64,000 nt of DNA from Thalassobaculum fulvum (GCF_014652915.1 NZ_BMZS01000014.1:89599-153598), one strand, 5' to 3'. Shown: positions 25,813 through 35,160, numbered from the stretch's first letter. Notes: a model not told the origin generated them from the letters alone. Numbers and translations are program-made.

Positions 25813-26291
25813 CGGGCAGCCTCCCGCATCTCGGCGGCGGTCTCCATGACCGCGCGGACGATCTTGTCGTAACCGGTGCACCGGCACAGGTTGCCGGCGA
25901 GCCAGTAGCGCACCTCGGTCTCGGACGGATCGGGGTTGCGCTCCAGCAGCGACTTGGCGGCGACCAGCACGCCGGGCGTGCAGATCCCGCACTGCAGGGC
26001 GGCCAGCTCCAGGAACTTCTGCTGCAGCGGATGCAGCTTCTCGCCCTCGGCCATGCCCTCGATGGTCGCGATCTCGTGGCCCTCGGCCTCAGCCGCCAGC
26101 ATCAGGCAGGAGCACACCAGCCGGCCGTCGACGGTGATGCTGCAGGCGCCGCAGTCGCCGGTGCCGCAGCCCTCCTTGGCACCGGTCAGGCCGAGCGGCC
26201 CGCGCAGCGCGTCCAGCATGCTGTCCGCCGGATCGCACAGGAACTCGGTCGGGTCCCCGTTGATGGTGGTGGTGACGTGAATCTTCGCCAT
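25809..26291 (-). CDS. xanthine dehydrogenase-family [2Fe-2S] subunit
   Basis: The 160-residue protein has both iron-sulfur cluster motifs: the plant-ferredoxin type, Cys42, Cys47, Cys50 and Cys60 or Cys62 (EGCGTGDCGAC ... LVCSC), and the second, Cys101, Cys104, Cys136, Cys138 (QCGICTPG ... NLCRCTGY). It passes electrons from the molybdenum centre to the FAD subunit. It starts four bases after the FAD subunit stop and overlaps the large subunit gene by four bases, so equal production of all three subunits is expected. Confidence 0.95.
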   Translation of the reverse strand: MAKIHVTTTINGDPTEFLCDPADSMLDALRGPLGLTGAKEGCGTGDCGACSITVDGRLVCSCLMLAAEAEGHEIATIEGMAEGEKLHPLQQKFLELAALQCGICTPGVLVAAKSLLERNPDPSETEVRYWLAGNLCRCTGYDKIVRAVMETAAEMREAAR

Positions 26292-26295
26292 GACC

Positions 26296-27165
26296 TCAAT
26301 TCCCCTTGGCGCGTTCGGCGGCGATCGCGGCGGTGCGCTTGAGCAGCACGCCGGCGACCTTGGTTCGATAGGCGATGGTGCCGCGCTTGTCGTCGATCGG
26401 GCGGCAGGCGGCGCTGCAGGCGGCAGCGGCGGCGTCCAGCGCCGCGTCGTCCAGCTTGCTGCCGATCAGCGCCTTGGCGGCGTCCTCGACCAGCAGCACC
26501 GTCGGCGCGACCGCCCCCAGGCCGACCCGGGCCGCCGTGCACACGCCGTTCTCCAGCGTCAGGCTGACGCCGACGCCGACCACCGCGATGTCCATCTCGG
26601 TGCGCGGGATCATCCGCAGGTAGGCGTCGCCCGACCCCTTCGGGCGCGGCGGCAGGGTGAAGCTGACCAGGATCTCGCCCGGCTTCAGGTTGGTCTTGCC
26701 CGGTCCCGCAGGCACGTCCTCGACCTTCAGCTCGCGGCGGCCGTCCGGCCCCTGCACGGTGACGACCGCGCCGGCGGCGACCAGGGCCGGCACGCTGTCG
26801 GCGGCCGGCGAGCCGTTGCATAGATTGCCGCCCATCGAGGCACGGCCCTGCACCTGGGTCGAGCCGATCAGGTTGAAGCCTTCCAGCACGCCCGGCCAGA
26901 CCTGACCGAACGTCGGATGCTCGGCGAGCGCAGCACCGGAGACCGCGGCCCCGACCCTGAAGCCGCCGTCGGCGGTCTGCTCGACCGCGGTCATCTCCGC
27001 GATCTTCTTGATGTCGACGATCAGGCCCGGCTTCACCATGCCGGAGCGCATCTGCACCAGAAGGTCGGTGCCGCCGGCGAGAATACGGGCAGCGCCCGCC
27101 GCCGCGGCGTAGGCACCGACCGCTTCGTCGAGCGTCTGCGGTGCCAGATATCGCATATCCGTCAT
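26296..27165 (-). CDS. xanthine dehydrogenase-family FAD-binding subunit
   Basis: The 289-residue protein has the FAD pyrophosphate motifs ARILAGGTDLLVQMRSG and the second FAD stretch GRASMGGNLCNGSPAADSVPAL, as in CoxM-like subunits, and a C-terminal CO-dehydrogenase flavoprotein domain ending in YRTKVAGVLLKRTAAIA. It takes electrons from the iron-sulfur subunit. It is first in the leftward operon; ATG 27165 fits the family start but has only GGGAACAACG before it. Confidence 0.93.
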   Translation of the reverse strand: MTDMRYLAPQTLDEAVGAYAAAAGAARILAGGTDLLVQMRSGMVKPGLIVDIKKIAEMTAVEQTADGGFRVGAAVSGAALAEHPTFGQVWPGVLEGFNLIGSTQVQGRASMGGNLCNGSPAADSVPALVAAGAVVTVQGPDGRRELKVEDVPAGPGKTNLKPGEILVSFTLPPRPKGSGDAYLRMIPRTEMDIAVVGVGVSLTLENGVCTAARVGLGAVAPTVLLVEDAAKALIGSKLDDAALDAAAAACSAACRPIDDKRGTIAYRTKVAGVLLKRTAAIAAERAKGN

Positions 27166-27576
27166 CGTTGTTCCCGTGTTCGTTTCCGCTGCCCGCTTCC
27201 CCCCTTGGATCGGGAGCCTGACCTGTTCCAGGTCCGCGGCGTGGGGCAAGGCTACGACGGCAGAAACGATAGGAACAGCCCCCAAAGCCGGCATAGCGGG
27301 TTCGAAAATTGCAGAATCGTTCGACGGCGGTCGGGAACCGCCGCCTGAAGTGCAGGAATGGAATTGGTCTCATGCTGAGGGTAGCGCGGCCGGCCCATCT
27401 CCACCGGCAACTCCGCGAGACCGGCCGGCGTCGGAAGGGCCCGGACCCGGGCTCCGGCCACCGCCCCGTGCTTGCACCGGGACCGTTCGCCGTGACTTGA
27501 TTTCGCCCGGTCACCCGCGTCTGCGTCCACCCGACGGGCGGCCCGGAAGCAGAAACCGGACGCGGGAGCGTGGGTC
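27166..27576. other. 411-base gene-free divergent spacer
   Basis: This stretch separates the leftward molybdoenzyme operon from the rightward GMC oxidoreductase gene. I find no convincing coding frame in it. A 7-base-stem hairpin, CGGCGGT and ACCGCCG with a 5-base loop, lies at 27325-27343. Bases 27300-27370 are more A+T-rich than the rest and may hold the promoters, but no clear -35/-10 pair or known operator can be assigned. Confidence 0.5.
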
Positions 27577-29196
27577 ATGGAGGAGTACGACTACGTCGTG
27601 GTCGGCGCCGGGTCGGCCGGGGCGGTCGTGGCCAACCGGCTGTCGGCGGACCCGCGCAACCGGGTGCTGCTCCTGGAAGCCGGCCCGGCCGGCCATCCCT
27701 GGACCCATGTCCCGGTCGGCTACGCCAAGCTGGTCTGCAACCCGGCGGTCAACTGGCTGTACAGCTCGGAGCCCGACGCCAACACCGCCGGCCGACGGAT
27801 CCCGGTGCCGCGCGGCCGCATGCTCGGCGGCTCCAGCGCCATCAACGGCCTCGCCTTCGTGCGCGGCCAGGCCCAGGATTTCGACGGCTGGGCGCAGATG
27901 GGCAATGCCGGCTGGAGCCATGCCGACGTGCTGCCGTACTTCAAGCGCATGGAGCGCTACGAGGGCGGCGGCGACGACGCGTTGCGCGGCCGCGACGGGC
28001 CGCTGCGGGTGACCGACCCGCAGCCGCGCGACCCGTTGTACCGGGCCCTGATCGCGGCTGCCGGCGAGGTCGGCATCCCTCACAACCCGGACTACAACGG
28101 CGCCCGCCAGGACGGCATCGCCATGAGCCAGGCGACCATCGCGTCGCGCCGGCGCATGAGCACGGCGCGCGCCTACCTGGACCCGGTGCGCCGGCGCCCG
28201 AACCTGCGGGTCGAGACCGGCGCCCTCGCCGAGCGGCTGATGCTCGACGGCACACGCTGCGTCGGCGTCCGCTACGCGGTCGGCGGGCAGACCCGCGAGG
28301 CCCGTGCCGGCCACGAGGTGGTGGTGAGCGGCGGGTCGATCAATTCGCCGCAGCTGCTGGAACTGTCGGGCATCGGCCAGCCGGACCGGCTGCGCGACCT
28401 TGGCATCGAGGTCCGCTGCGCCCTGCCGGGGGTCGGCGAGAACCTGCGCGACCACTACGCGCCGCGCACCCGCTGGGCGATCGGCGCGCGCGGCTATTCC
28501 TTCAACGATCTCGGCCGCGGCCTCGGGCTGGTCCGGCAGGCGGTCCGCTATGCCGTGAACGGCGGCGGCATGATCGGCATGGTGGCGGCGCCGATCCGGG
28601 CCTTCGTGCGCTCGCGCGAGGGCCTGGAGGCGCCCGACCTGCTGCTCGGCTGGGTGCCGATGCTGACCGAGCCGGGACCGAACGGCCCGGTGCTGTCGCG
28701 GCGCTCCGGCATGACCTGCTACGCCCACCCGATGCGGCCGGAGAGCAAGGGCAGCGTCCACGCCACCTCGGCCGACCCGCGCCGGGCGCCGGCGATCACG
28801 TTCAACTTCCTGTCGGCGCCGGTCGACGCGGCCTTGACCGCGTGCGCCGTCCGGGTCGCCCGCTCGATCATGACGGCGCCGGCGATGACTCCGCTGCGGG
28901 TCACCGAGCTGGCCCCCGGGGCGGCCGCCGAGAGCGACGACGAGATCCTCGACTGGGTCCGGCAGGCGGCCGAGACCACCTACCACCCGGTCGGCACCTG
29001 CCGGATGGGCCAGGACGGCCAAGCGGTCGTCGACGCCCGGCTGCGGGTCCGCGGCATCGCCGGGCTGCGGGTCGCCGACGCCTCGATCATGCCGACCCTG
29101 ACGTCCGGCAACACCAACGCCCCGGTCATCATGATCGGCGAGAAGGCCGCCGACATGATCCTGCAGGACGCGGCAGCACGGTCGAGACGTGATTGA
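27577..29196 (+). CDS. GMC family FAD oxidoreductase (choline dehydrogenase-like)
   Basis: The 539-residue enzyme has the FAD motif GAGSAG (residues 10-15) with the acidic LLLEAG, the GMC signature [20 protein letters not shown], the second signature [17 protein letters not shown] and the active-site pair His470 ([12 protein letters not shown]) and Asn514 (TSGNTNAP). It oxidises an alcohol to an aldehyde or ketone; the electron acceptor is unknown. It is followed by the GalB-like gene 73 bases later on the same strand. GMC dehydrogenases of this type often act on polyols, PEG or aromatic alcohols, but no substrate can be assigned here. Confidence 0.93.
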   Translation: MEEYDYVVVGAGSAGAVVANRLSADPRNRVLLLEAGPAGHPWTHVPVGYAKLVCNPAVNWLYSSEPDANTAGRRIPVPRGRMLGGSSAINGLAFVRGQAQDFDGWAQMGNAGWSHADVLPYFKRMERYEGGGDDALRGRDGPLRVTDPQPRDPLYRALIAAAGEVGIPHNPDYNGARQDGIAMSQATIASRRRMSTARAYLDPVRRRPNLRVETGALAERLMLDGTRCVGVRYAVGGQTREARAGHEVVVSGGSINSPQLLELSGIGQPDRLRDLGIEVRCALPGVGENLRDHYAPRTRWAIGARGYSFNDLGRGLGLVRQAVRYAVNGGGMIGMVAAPIRAFVRSREGLEAPDLLLGWVPMLTEPGPNGPVLSRRSGMTCYAHPMRPESKGSVHATSADPRRAPAITFNFLSAPVDAALTACAVRVARSIMTAPAMTPLRVTELAPGAAAESDDEILDWVRQAAETTYHPVGTCRMGQDGQAVVDARLRVRGIAGLRVADASIMPTLTSGNTNAPVIMIGEKAADMILQDAAARSRRD

Positions 29197-29269
29197 GTTT
29201 GCAACCGCAGCGGTGTTGCCGGACCCTCCGCATGATCTGGAGCATGGCTCCGACAAGAGAGGACCGGTG

Positions 29270-30004
29270 ATGGCTGACAGGAAGACGGCGCTGGTGATCA
29301 GCGCCCACGCAGCCGATTTCGTCTGGCGCTGTGGCGGCGCCATCGCGCTGCACCAGAAGCTCGGCTACGAGGTGACCGTCGTCTGCCTGTCGTACGGCGA
29401 GCGGGGCGAGAGCGCCAAGCTGTGGAAGCAGCCCGGCGTGACGCTGGATGCCGTGAAGGCCGCGCGCCGCAATGAAGCCGAGAACGCGGCGAAGGCGCTC
29501 GACGTGCACGACATCCAGTTCATGGACCTGGGCGACTATCCGCTGGTCGTCGACCAGGACGCCAAGTTCAAGCTGGTCGACATCGTCCGCGCGGTGCAGC
29601 CGCGCTTCATGATGTCCCACTCCAAGTACGACCCGTACAACACCGACCACATGTACGCGACCGAGATCGCCATGGAGGTCCGGATGATCGCCCAGGCCTG
29701 GGGTCACAACCCCGGCCAGAAGGTGCTCGGCGCGCCGCAGCTCTACCTGTTCGAGCCGCACCAGACCGAGCAGATGGGCTGGGTTCCCAACGTGTTCCTG
29801 GACATCACCGAGGTCTGGGACAAGAAGCGCGCCGCCATCGAGTGCATGGAGGGCCAGCACCACCTCTGGGACTACTACACCAACGTCGCCCAGAACCGGG
29901 CCAACCACTTCCGTCGCAACTCCGGCGGCCAGGCCGGCGGGCGCGACGCCAAGTACGCCGAGGGCTTCCAGGCGGTCTACCCGGTCTGCGTGGACGAGCT
30001 GTGA
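29270..30004 (+). CDS. galB: PIG-L family protein, GalB-like (4-oxalomesaconate hydratase type)
   Basis: The 244-residue protein is a PIG-L/LmbE-fold member in which the usual metal motif HPDD is HAAD ([20 protein letters not shown]). This variant, with [18 protein letters not shown] after it, resembles Pseudomonas GalB, a zinc hydratase that converts 4-oxalomesaconate to 4-carboxy-4-hydroxy-2-oxoadipate in gallate breakdown. The later [16 protein letters not shown] supplies further likely metal ligands. AGAGGACCGGTG precedes the ATG. No gallate dioxygenase or aldolase gene is nearby, so the physiological substrate is inferred from family resemblance only. Confidence 0.68.
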   Translation: MADRKTALVISAHAADFVWRCGGAIALHQKLGYEVTVVCLSYGERGESAKLWKQPGVTLDAVKAARRNEAENAAKALDVHDIQFMDLGDYPLVVDQDAKFKLVDIVRAVQPRFMMSHSKYDPYNTDHMYATEIAMEVRMIAQAWGHNPGQKVLGAPQLYLFEPHQTEQMGWVPNVFLDITEVWDKKRAAIECMEGQHHLWDYYTNVAQNRANHFRRNSGGQAGGRDAKYAEGFQAVYPVCVDEL

Positions 30005-30062
30005 TTGGGCGCCGCCATGGTGCCCGAGGCGCAGGGCAGCAGATTCCGGAGGAACCGGCCCC

Positions 30063-31766
30063 TCAGTTCCGGCCGGCCAGGCTCATGGCCGCGAGATAGC
30101 CGAACACCAGGGCCGGGCCGAGCGTGATCCCGGGGCCCGGATAGCAGCCGGCCATCACCGAGTTCATGTCGTTGCCGCAGGCGTACAGGCCGGGGACCGG
30201 GTTGCCGGCCGCATCCAGGACCCGCCCGTCCGGCCCGGTCGCCAGGCCGGACGCGGTCCCGAGGTCGCCCGGGTACAGCGCCACCGCATAGAACGGCGGC
30301 CTGACCAGCGGCCGCATCGCCGGGTTCGGCCGGTTGCCGGCGTCGCCGACATAGCGGTGATAGGCGTTGCCGCCGCGGCCGAACTGGCGGTCGATGCCCT
30401 CCTCGGCATCCACGTTGTACTGCCGAACGGTCTCCTCGAGGCCTCCCGGGTCGACGCCGAGTTGCTCCGCCAGCCCGCGCAAGGTCGGCGCCGAGACCAG
30501 GTAGCCGCTCTTCAGATGGCACGAGAGCCGCAGGGTCATCGGCTTCACCGCCCCCAGCCCGTAGCGCCACAGCGAGGTCGCGTCGCAGACCAGGAAGCAC
30601 GGCACCGTCCCGTGCTCGGCATCGGCCCGCATCACCGCCTGAACGAACTCGTGATAGGAGTCCGACTCATTGGTGAAGCGCCGCCCGTCCCGGCCGACGG
30701 CCAGCATGCCGGGCTTGCCGCGGTCGGTCACGGTGTGCGGGTAGACCGCCGCCTCGCCGCCGTCCCGGGTGAACCGCGACACCGGGACCCAGAACGCGCC
30801 GCTCGAATTGCCGTCCGGGATCCGCCCGCCGGCGGCGAGCCCGAGACCGATGCCGTCTCCGGTGTTGCCGGCCGGCACCGCCGACAGCGGCCCGGCCAGC
30901 GCCGGCAGCAGCTGCGCGCGCATCGCCTGGTTCCGGGAGAACCCGCCGGTCGCCAACACCACGCCGCGACGCGCCTCGACGGCGACCGGGCCGGACGGCG
31001 TCGCGACCTCGACCCCGGCGACCCGCCCGCCCTCGACCGTCAGGCGACGGACGTCGGCGCCCAGCCGGACCGCGACACGCTGGTCGATCAGCGACCTCGC
31101 CAGCCGGGCCGCCAGCGCGTTGCCGAGGACCAGGTTCGCGCCCCGGTGCAAACGCAGGCGCTGCACCGCGTAACTCGACACCAGGCGGAGCACCCGCAGC
31201 GCCGACCGCAGCGACTTGAACACCCGCCGGAAGTGCACGATGTCGGGCCGGGCGACCATCATGCCGTCGAACAGCGTGAACTCCGGCAGCGGCGGCCGCA
31301 GCAGGGCGAACGCCGCGCCCAGCTCGCGGGCGTCGAACGCCACCGGTTCCAGCACCCGCCCGGCCAGCACCGCCCCCGGCAGGTCCGGGTAGTAGTCCGG
31401 GTAGAACGGCACCGGCGCCAGTTGCACCGCGGTGTTGCGGGTGAGATAGTCGACCGCTTCGCCGGCCCGTTCCAGGAACGCCTCGCGCAGCTCCGCCCCG
31501 ACCCGGTCGCCGACCACGGCGTCGAGATAGGTCCGTGCCTGCGCCACCGAGTCCGTGTTCCCGGCAGCCGCCGCCAAGGCGTTGCCGGGCGCCCACACCA
31601 TGCCGCCCGAGATGGCCGTGGTCCCGCCGAGCAGCGGGGTCTTCTCGAGCAGCAGGACCTCGAGCCCCTCGCGGGCGGCGACGGCTGCGGCGGTCATGCC
31701 GCCCGCCCCGGCGCCGAGCACCACAACGTCGTATGGCCGGCTGAGATCGGCCTCACCGAACACCAC
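30063..31766 (-). CDS. FAD-binding dehydrogenase, 3-ketosteroid delta1-dehydrogenase-like
   Basis: The 567-residue flavoprotein opens with GAGAGG (residues 18-23) and EKTPLLGGTTAISGGMVWAP, the usual KstD-family start. Near the end, LYACGNDMNSVMAGCYPGPG and ITLGPALVFGYLAAMSL match the KstD C-terminus, where a Tyr and a Gly bind the substrate carbonyl. In between, VVLATGGFSRN and GRRFTNESDSYHEF are typical. It could dehydrogenate a cyclic ketone such as a steroid, but family members also act on other compounds. The GTG at 31766 follows GAGGTTCTGC on the minus strand. It is a single gene, convergent with the GalB-like gene. Confidence 0.82.
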   Translation of the reverse strand: MVFGEADLSRPYDVVVLGAGAGGMTAAAVAAREGLEVLLLEKTPLLGGTTAISGGMVWAPGNALAAAAGNTDSVAQARTYLDAVVGDRVGAELREAFLERAGEAVDYLTRNTAVQLAPVPFYPDYYPDLPGAVLAGRVLEPVAFDARELGAAFALLRPPLPEFTLFDGMMVARPDIVHFRRVFKSLRSALRVLRLVSSYAVQRLRLHRGANLVLGNALAARLARSLIDQRVAVRLGADVRRLTVEGGRVAGVEVATPSGPVAVEARRGVVLATGGFSRNQAMRAQLLPALAGPLSAVPAGNTGDGIGLGLAAGGRIPDGNSSGAFWVPVSRFTRDGGEAAVYPHTVTDRGKPGMLAVGRDGRRFTNESDSYHEFVQAVMRADAEHGTVPCFLVCDATSLWRYGLGAVKPMTLRLSCHLKSGYLVSAPTLRGLAEQLGVDPGGLEETVRQYNVDAEEGIDRQFGRGGNAYHRYVGDAGNRPNPAMRPLVRPPFYAVALYPGDLGTASGLATGPDGRVLDAAGNPVPGLYACGNDMNSVMAGCYPGPGITLGPALVFGYLAAMSLAGRN

Positions 31767-31767
31767 G

Positions 31768-31833
31768 CAGAACCTCGCGACCTATTCCTGGATCGACGGG
31801 CAGATCGTGCAGACCGACGGCGGCATGGTCTAG
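31768..31833 (+). pseudogene. possible C-terminal remnant of a short-chain dehydrogenase
   Basis: The 21 codons before TAG at 31831 read as NLATYSWIDGQIVQTDGGMV at their end, very like the C-terminus of SDR enzymes (SYITGQ-I-VDGGM). The frame to the left is only the antisense of the KstD-like gene, so the rest is missing. The remnant abuts the GTG of that gene, whose ribosome site lies within it. The match is short and could be chance. Confidence 0.4.
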
Positions 31834-31881
31834 GCTGCCGCCGGTTCCAGGCATCAACACCCCAGCCCGAGAGCACCGACA

Positions 31882-32241
31882 ATGAGAAAAGCCTTCATCC
31901 GGAACATCGCCGAAGTCGAGTGGAAGGAGTTTCCGGCACATCACGGCGGCGCGCTGTCCAAGCCGCTGGTGGCGGCCGACAATTCGGATGCCCGCCTGAT
32001 CGACCACCGGATCTCGTGCTACCAGCCGATGGCCTATGTGGAGCGCCATGCACACAAGGTGCAGGAACAGGTCTACCACGTGCTGGAGGGCGAGGGCCTG
32101 ATGGAGATCGCCGGCGAGAAGCGCGTAGTGCGGCGCCACGACGTGATCTTCATCCCACCCGGGATCGAGCACGCGATCAGCAACACCGGCCTGGTCGACC
32201 TGGTGTTCCTGGTGATCACCACGCCGATGACCGACGAGTGA
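31882..32241 (+). CDS. small cupin-domain protein
   Basis: The 119-residue protein is a single cupin barrel. Motif 1 is HAHKVQEQVYHVLEGEG with His56, His58 and Glu62 as likely metal ligands, and motif 2 is FIPPGIEHAISNTG with His97. Small cupins like this serve as isomerases, dioxygenases or ligand-binding accessory proteins; the role here is unknown. It stands between the KstD-like gene (divergent) and the SDR (convergent). The start ATG at 31882 has only weak ribosome complementarity. Confidence 0.85.
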   Translation: MRKAFIRNIAEVEWKEFPAHHGGALSKPLVAADNSDARLIDHRISCYQPMAYVERHAHKVQEQVYHVLEGEGLMEIAGEKRVVRRHDVIFIPPGIEHAISNTGLVDLVFLVITTPMTDE

Positions 32242-32250
32242 GCGACCTGT

Positions 32251-32270
32251 CCGGGGATTTCAATCCCCGG
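32251..32270. terminator. hairpin between convergent cupin and SDR genes
   Basis: CCGGGGAT and ATCCCCGG form a perfect 8-base stem around a TTCA loop. It follows the cupin stop by 9 bases and overlaps the stop codon of the leftward SDR, so it could end both transcripts. There is no strong T-run. Confidence 0.55.
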
Positions 32271-33051
32271 GCCCCTCGCCGCGCACGCCGCCATAGGCCG
32301 ACCACGGCGTCGCCACCAGGTAGCCGGCGTCGACCGGCAGGGTCACGCCGGTGATCGCCGAGGCCAGGTCGGACGCCAGGAAGGTGACGGCCCCGGCGAT
32401 TTCCTCGGCCCGCACCAGCCGGCCGAGGGCGCTGCTGCCGGCGAGCGTGCCGGCCTCCAGCGTCCCGGTCGCGAAGCCGCGCTCCAGGGCCGGCGTCTCG
32501 GTGAAGCCGGGGGCGACCGCGTTGACCCGCACACCGCGCCGCCCCCACTCGCCGGCCAGGCATTCCGCCAGGTTGATGATGGCGGCCTTGGCCGGCCCGT
32601 AGGAGTGCAGCGGCCCGGACCGCATGCCGGCGACCGACGCGATCACCACGATCGCGCCCCTGCCCCGCCCGGCCATCCGGGTGCCGACCTCGGCACAGCA
32701 GGCATAGGTGCCGCGCAGATGGATGCGCTGCACCAGGTCCCACTCCTTCCACGACAGCTCGCCCGGCGGCAGGGTGCGCTGAAGCACGCCGGCGCAGGTC
32801 ACCAGGACGTCGATCGGGCCGACCTCGCGCTCGACCGCGTCGACCGCCTCGGCCACCGCCTGCTCGTCGCCGACGTCGATCCGACGGAACGTCCCGCCGA
32901 CCGACTTGGCGACGCCCTCGCCGGCGGCGGCATCGCGGTCGGCCACCACCACCCGGGCGCCGGCGGCGGCCAGCGCTTCCGCACAGGCCCGGCCGATTCC
33001 GCTGGCCCCGCCGGTCACCAGTGCCGTGCGATCTCCGAAATCCAGGTTCAC
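32260..33051 (-). CDS. short-chain dehydrogenase/reductase (SDR), paralogue A
   Basis: The 263-residue enzyme has TGGASGIG (residues 13-20), an acidic end to the second strand (VVVADRD) favouring NAD, TCAGVL in place of the usual NNAG, Ser139, Tyr151 and Lys155 (YGPAK). It interconverts an alcohol and a ketone with NAD(P). The C-terminus VDAGYLVATPWSAYGGVRGEG is strikingly close to that of the SDR at 43829 (VDAGYFCAGSWHPYGGVRKRG), so the two are paralogues. The start is GTG with GGAGG nine bases before. The shared operator at 33081 lies in its promoter region, divergent from the E1 genes. Confidence 0.93.
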   Translation of the reverse strand: MNLDFGDRTALVTGGASGIGRACAEALAAAGARVVVADRDAAAGEGVAKSVGGTFRRIDVGDEQAVAEAVDAVEREVGPIDVLVTCAGVLQRTLPPGELSWKEWDLVQRIHLRGTYACCAEVGTRMAGRGRGAIVVIASVAGMRSGPLHSYGPAKAAIINLAECLAGEWGRRGVRVNAVAPGFTETPALERGFATGTLEAGTLAGSSALGRLVRAEEIAGAVTFLASDLASAITGVTLPVDAGYLVATPWSAYGGVRGEGPGD

Positions 33052-33080
33052 CGTCCCATTCCTCCCGTTTGGCGCATAAT

Positions 33081-33105
33081 AATGAACTATGAATCAGCAG
33101 TCATT
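33081..33105. promoter_or_regulatory. 25-base dyad operator, copy A
   Basis: The site has the pattern AATGA, 3 bases, ATGA, 1 base, TCA, then 4 bases, TCATT. The same pattern, ungapped, occurs at 48079 and 48193. It lies in the middle of the 113-base spacer between the divergent SDR and E1 alpha genes; TTGACC (33111) with CATACT (33135) could be the rightward promoter. The TetR-type regulator at 41515 is the only candidate binder in the region. Confidence 0.65.
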
Positions 33106-33164
33106 TAAAGTTGACCGGGTCGATCCGCGGCAACCATACTCGCCGCGTCACCCGAGGATGCGCC

Positions 33165-34145
33165 ATGGCCCGCGAGCCGAAGAACGACCCGACCGACCGC
33201 CTGCTCTCGCTTTACGAGGGCATGCTGACGATCCGCCAGGCCGAGGAGCGGCTCAAGGCGCTGTTCGCCGACGGCGAGGTGCCGGGCTTCATCCACCTGT
33301 CGATCGGCCAGGAAGCGGTGCCGGTCGGGATATCCGCCTCGCTCGGCCCGGCCGACACGGTCGCCTCGAACCACCGCGGCCACGGCCACGCCCTGGCCAA
33401 GGGCATCGACCTGGACGGTTTCTTCGCCGAGATCATGGGCCGCGACAGCGGGCTGTGTCGGGGCCGCGGCGGCTCGATGCACGTCGCCGACGTGTCGATC
33501 GGCATGCTCGGCGCCAACGGCATCGTCGGGGCCGGCCTGCCGATCACGCTGGGCAGCGCGCTGGCCCATAAGACCCGGGGAACCGACGCAGTCGCGGTCG
33601 CCTATTTCGGCGATGGCGCGCTGGCCGAGGGCGTGCTGCACGAGTGCCTGAACATCGCCGCACTCTGGGCGCTGCCGATGCTGTTCGCCTGCGAGAACAA
33701 CGGCTGGTCGGAGTTCAGCCCGACCGACCGGCAGATGAAGGCCAGCCTGAAGGACCTCGCCGCCGCCTTCTCGATCCCGCATGTCGAGGTCGACGGCAAC
33801 GACGTCGAGGCGGTCGAGGCGGCCGCCGCCGAGTGCATCGCCGCCCTGCGCCGCGGCGACGGGCCGCGCGTGCTGGAATGCCGGACCACCCGGGTCCGCG
33901 GCCACTTCGAGGGCGACCGCCAGGACTACCGCTCGCCGGACGAGCTCGCCGGCCTCGCCGCCACCGACCCGATCGCCCGCTGCCGGGCGCGGCTGGCCGA
34001 GCTCGGCGTCGACGCCAACCGGATCGACGCGATCGCCGAGGCCATCGACCGCCGCGTGGAGCAGGCCGTGGCGAACGCCCGCGGTGCGCCGGAACCCTCG
34101 TTCGCGGCCGCCGCCGCCGACGTCTACACCGCGGCGGAGGGTTGA
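33165..34145 (+). CDS. thiamine-diphosphate-dependent 2-oxoacid dehydrogenase E1, alpha subunit
   Basis: The 326-residue protein has the ThDP-binding motif starting GDGALAEG (Gly149-Asp150-Gly151) and ending with ENN (177-179), plus GRGGSMHVAD and GANGIVGAGLPITLGSALA, as in the alpha subunits of acetoin and branched-chain 2-oxoacid dehydrogenases. With the beta subunit it decarboxylates a 2-oxoacid or cleaves an acyloin and passes the acyl group to the E2 lipoyl arm. GAGG lies 7 bases before the ATG. The acetoin-type resemblance is stronger than to pyruvate dehydrogenase, but the substrate is unknown. Confidence 0.9.
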   Translation: MAREPKNDPTDRLLSLYEGMLTIRQAEERLKALFADGEVPGFIHLSIGQEAVPVGISASLGPADTVASNHRGHGHALAKGIDLDGFFAEIMGRDSGLCRGRGGSMHVADVSIGMLGANGIVGAGLPITLGSALAHKTRGTDAVAVAYFGDGALAEGVLHECLNIAALWALPMLFACENNGWSEFSPTDRQMKASLKDLAAAFSIPHVEVDGNDVEAVEAAAAECIAALRRGDGPRVLECRTTRVRGHFEGDRQDYRSPDELAGLAATDPIARCRARLAELGVDANRIDAIAEAIDRRVEQAVANARGAPEPSFAAAAADVYTAAEG

Positions 34146-34148
34146 GCG

Positions 34149-35123
34149 ATGGTCGAGACCCGCTACGGCAAGGCGATCAACCAGGCCCTGCACGACGCCC
34201 TGGCGGCCGACCCGTCGGTGATCCTGTTCGGCGAGGACGTCGGCGAGGCCGGCGGGCCGTTCAAGGCGACCCGCGGCCTGCAGGAGGCGTTCGGCGCCGA
34301 GCGCGTGCGCGACACCCCGATCTCCGAGGCTGCGATCGCCGGCATGGCGGTTGGCGCGGCGCTCAGCGGGCTGAAGCCGGTCGCCGAGATCATGTTCATG
34401 GACTTCGTCACCCTGGCGATGGACCAGCTGGTGAACCAGGCGGCCAAGGCGCGCTTCATGTTCGGCGGCCGCAACTCTGTGCCGATGGTGCTGCGCACCC
34501 CGCACGGCGGCGGCCTGAGCGCCGGGCCCCAGCACTCGCAGTGCCTGGAGGCGTGGCTGGCCCACATCCCCGGCCTCAAGGTCGTCTGCCCGGCCACCCC
34601 GGCCGACGCCTACGGCCTGCTGCGCGCCGCGATCGACGACCCCGACCCAGTGGTGGTGGTCGAGAACAAGGCGCTGTACGCCCTCAAGGGCGAGATCGAC
34701 GACAGCCCCGCCGCCGTCCCGATCGGCAGAGCACGGATCGCCCGGCCGGGCCGCGACGCCACCGTCGTGACCTATGGTGCGGCCCTGCACACCGCGCTGC
34801 AGGCGGCCGACGCCCTGGCCGGCGACGGGGTGGACGTCGAGGTGATCGACCTGCGCTCACTGCAGCCCTGGGACGAGGCCGCGGTGCTGGCCAGCCTGTC
34901 GCGTACCCACCGCCTGGTGGTGCTGCACGAGGCGGTCGAGGCCTTCGGGATCGGCGCCGAGATCGCGGCCCGCATGGCCGATGTCGGGTTCGACGAGCTG
35001 GACGCGCCGATCGTCCGCGTCGGCGCGCCGTTCATGCCGGTGCCGTTCGCCGGTGCGCTCGAGAAGGCCTACCTGCCCGCCGCCGCCGACGTGGTCGCCG
35101 CGGTCCGGCGGACGCTGGAGTGA
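34149..35123 (+). CDS. 2-oxoacid dehydrogenase E1, beta subunit
   Basis: The 324-residue protein is the usual partner of the alpha subunit, with LFGEDVGEAGGPFKATRGL, DTPISEAAIAGMAVGAA and the C-terminal transketolase-type domain (GRDATVVTYGAALHTAL, then VIDLRSLQPWDEAAV). The two chains together form the ThDP site. It begins three bases after the alpha stop. No E3 (dihydrolipoamide dehydrogenase) gene follows, so that component must come from elsewhere in the genome. Confidence 0.93.
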   Translation: MVETRYGKAINQALHDALAADPSVILFGEDVGEAGGPFKATRGLQEAFGAERVRDTPISEAAIAGMAVGAALSGLKPVAEIMFMDFVTLAMDQLVNQAAKARFMFGGRNSVPMVLRTPHGGGLSAGPQHSQCLEAWLAHIPGLKVVCPATPADAYGLLRAAIDDPDPVVVVENKALYALKGEIDDSPAAVPIGRARIARPGRDATVVTYGAALHTALQAADALAGDGVDVEVIDLRSLQPWDEAAVLASLSRTHRLVVLHEAVEAFGIGAEIAARMADVGFDELDAPIVRVGAPFMPVPFAGALEKAYLPAAADVVAAVRRTLE

Positions 35124-35160
35124 GGGGGTGCCGATGACGTCTCAGAACGCCCGTCGCTCC

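Noticed and set aside
23554..27165. Aerobic CO dehydrogenase (coxMSL)
   Set aside because: The gene order fits but the large subunit lacks the CO dehydrogenase active-site loop with the selenium-binding cysteine.
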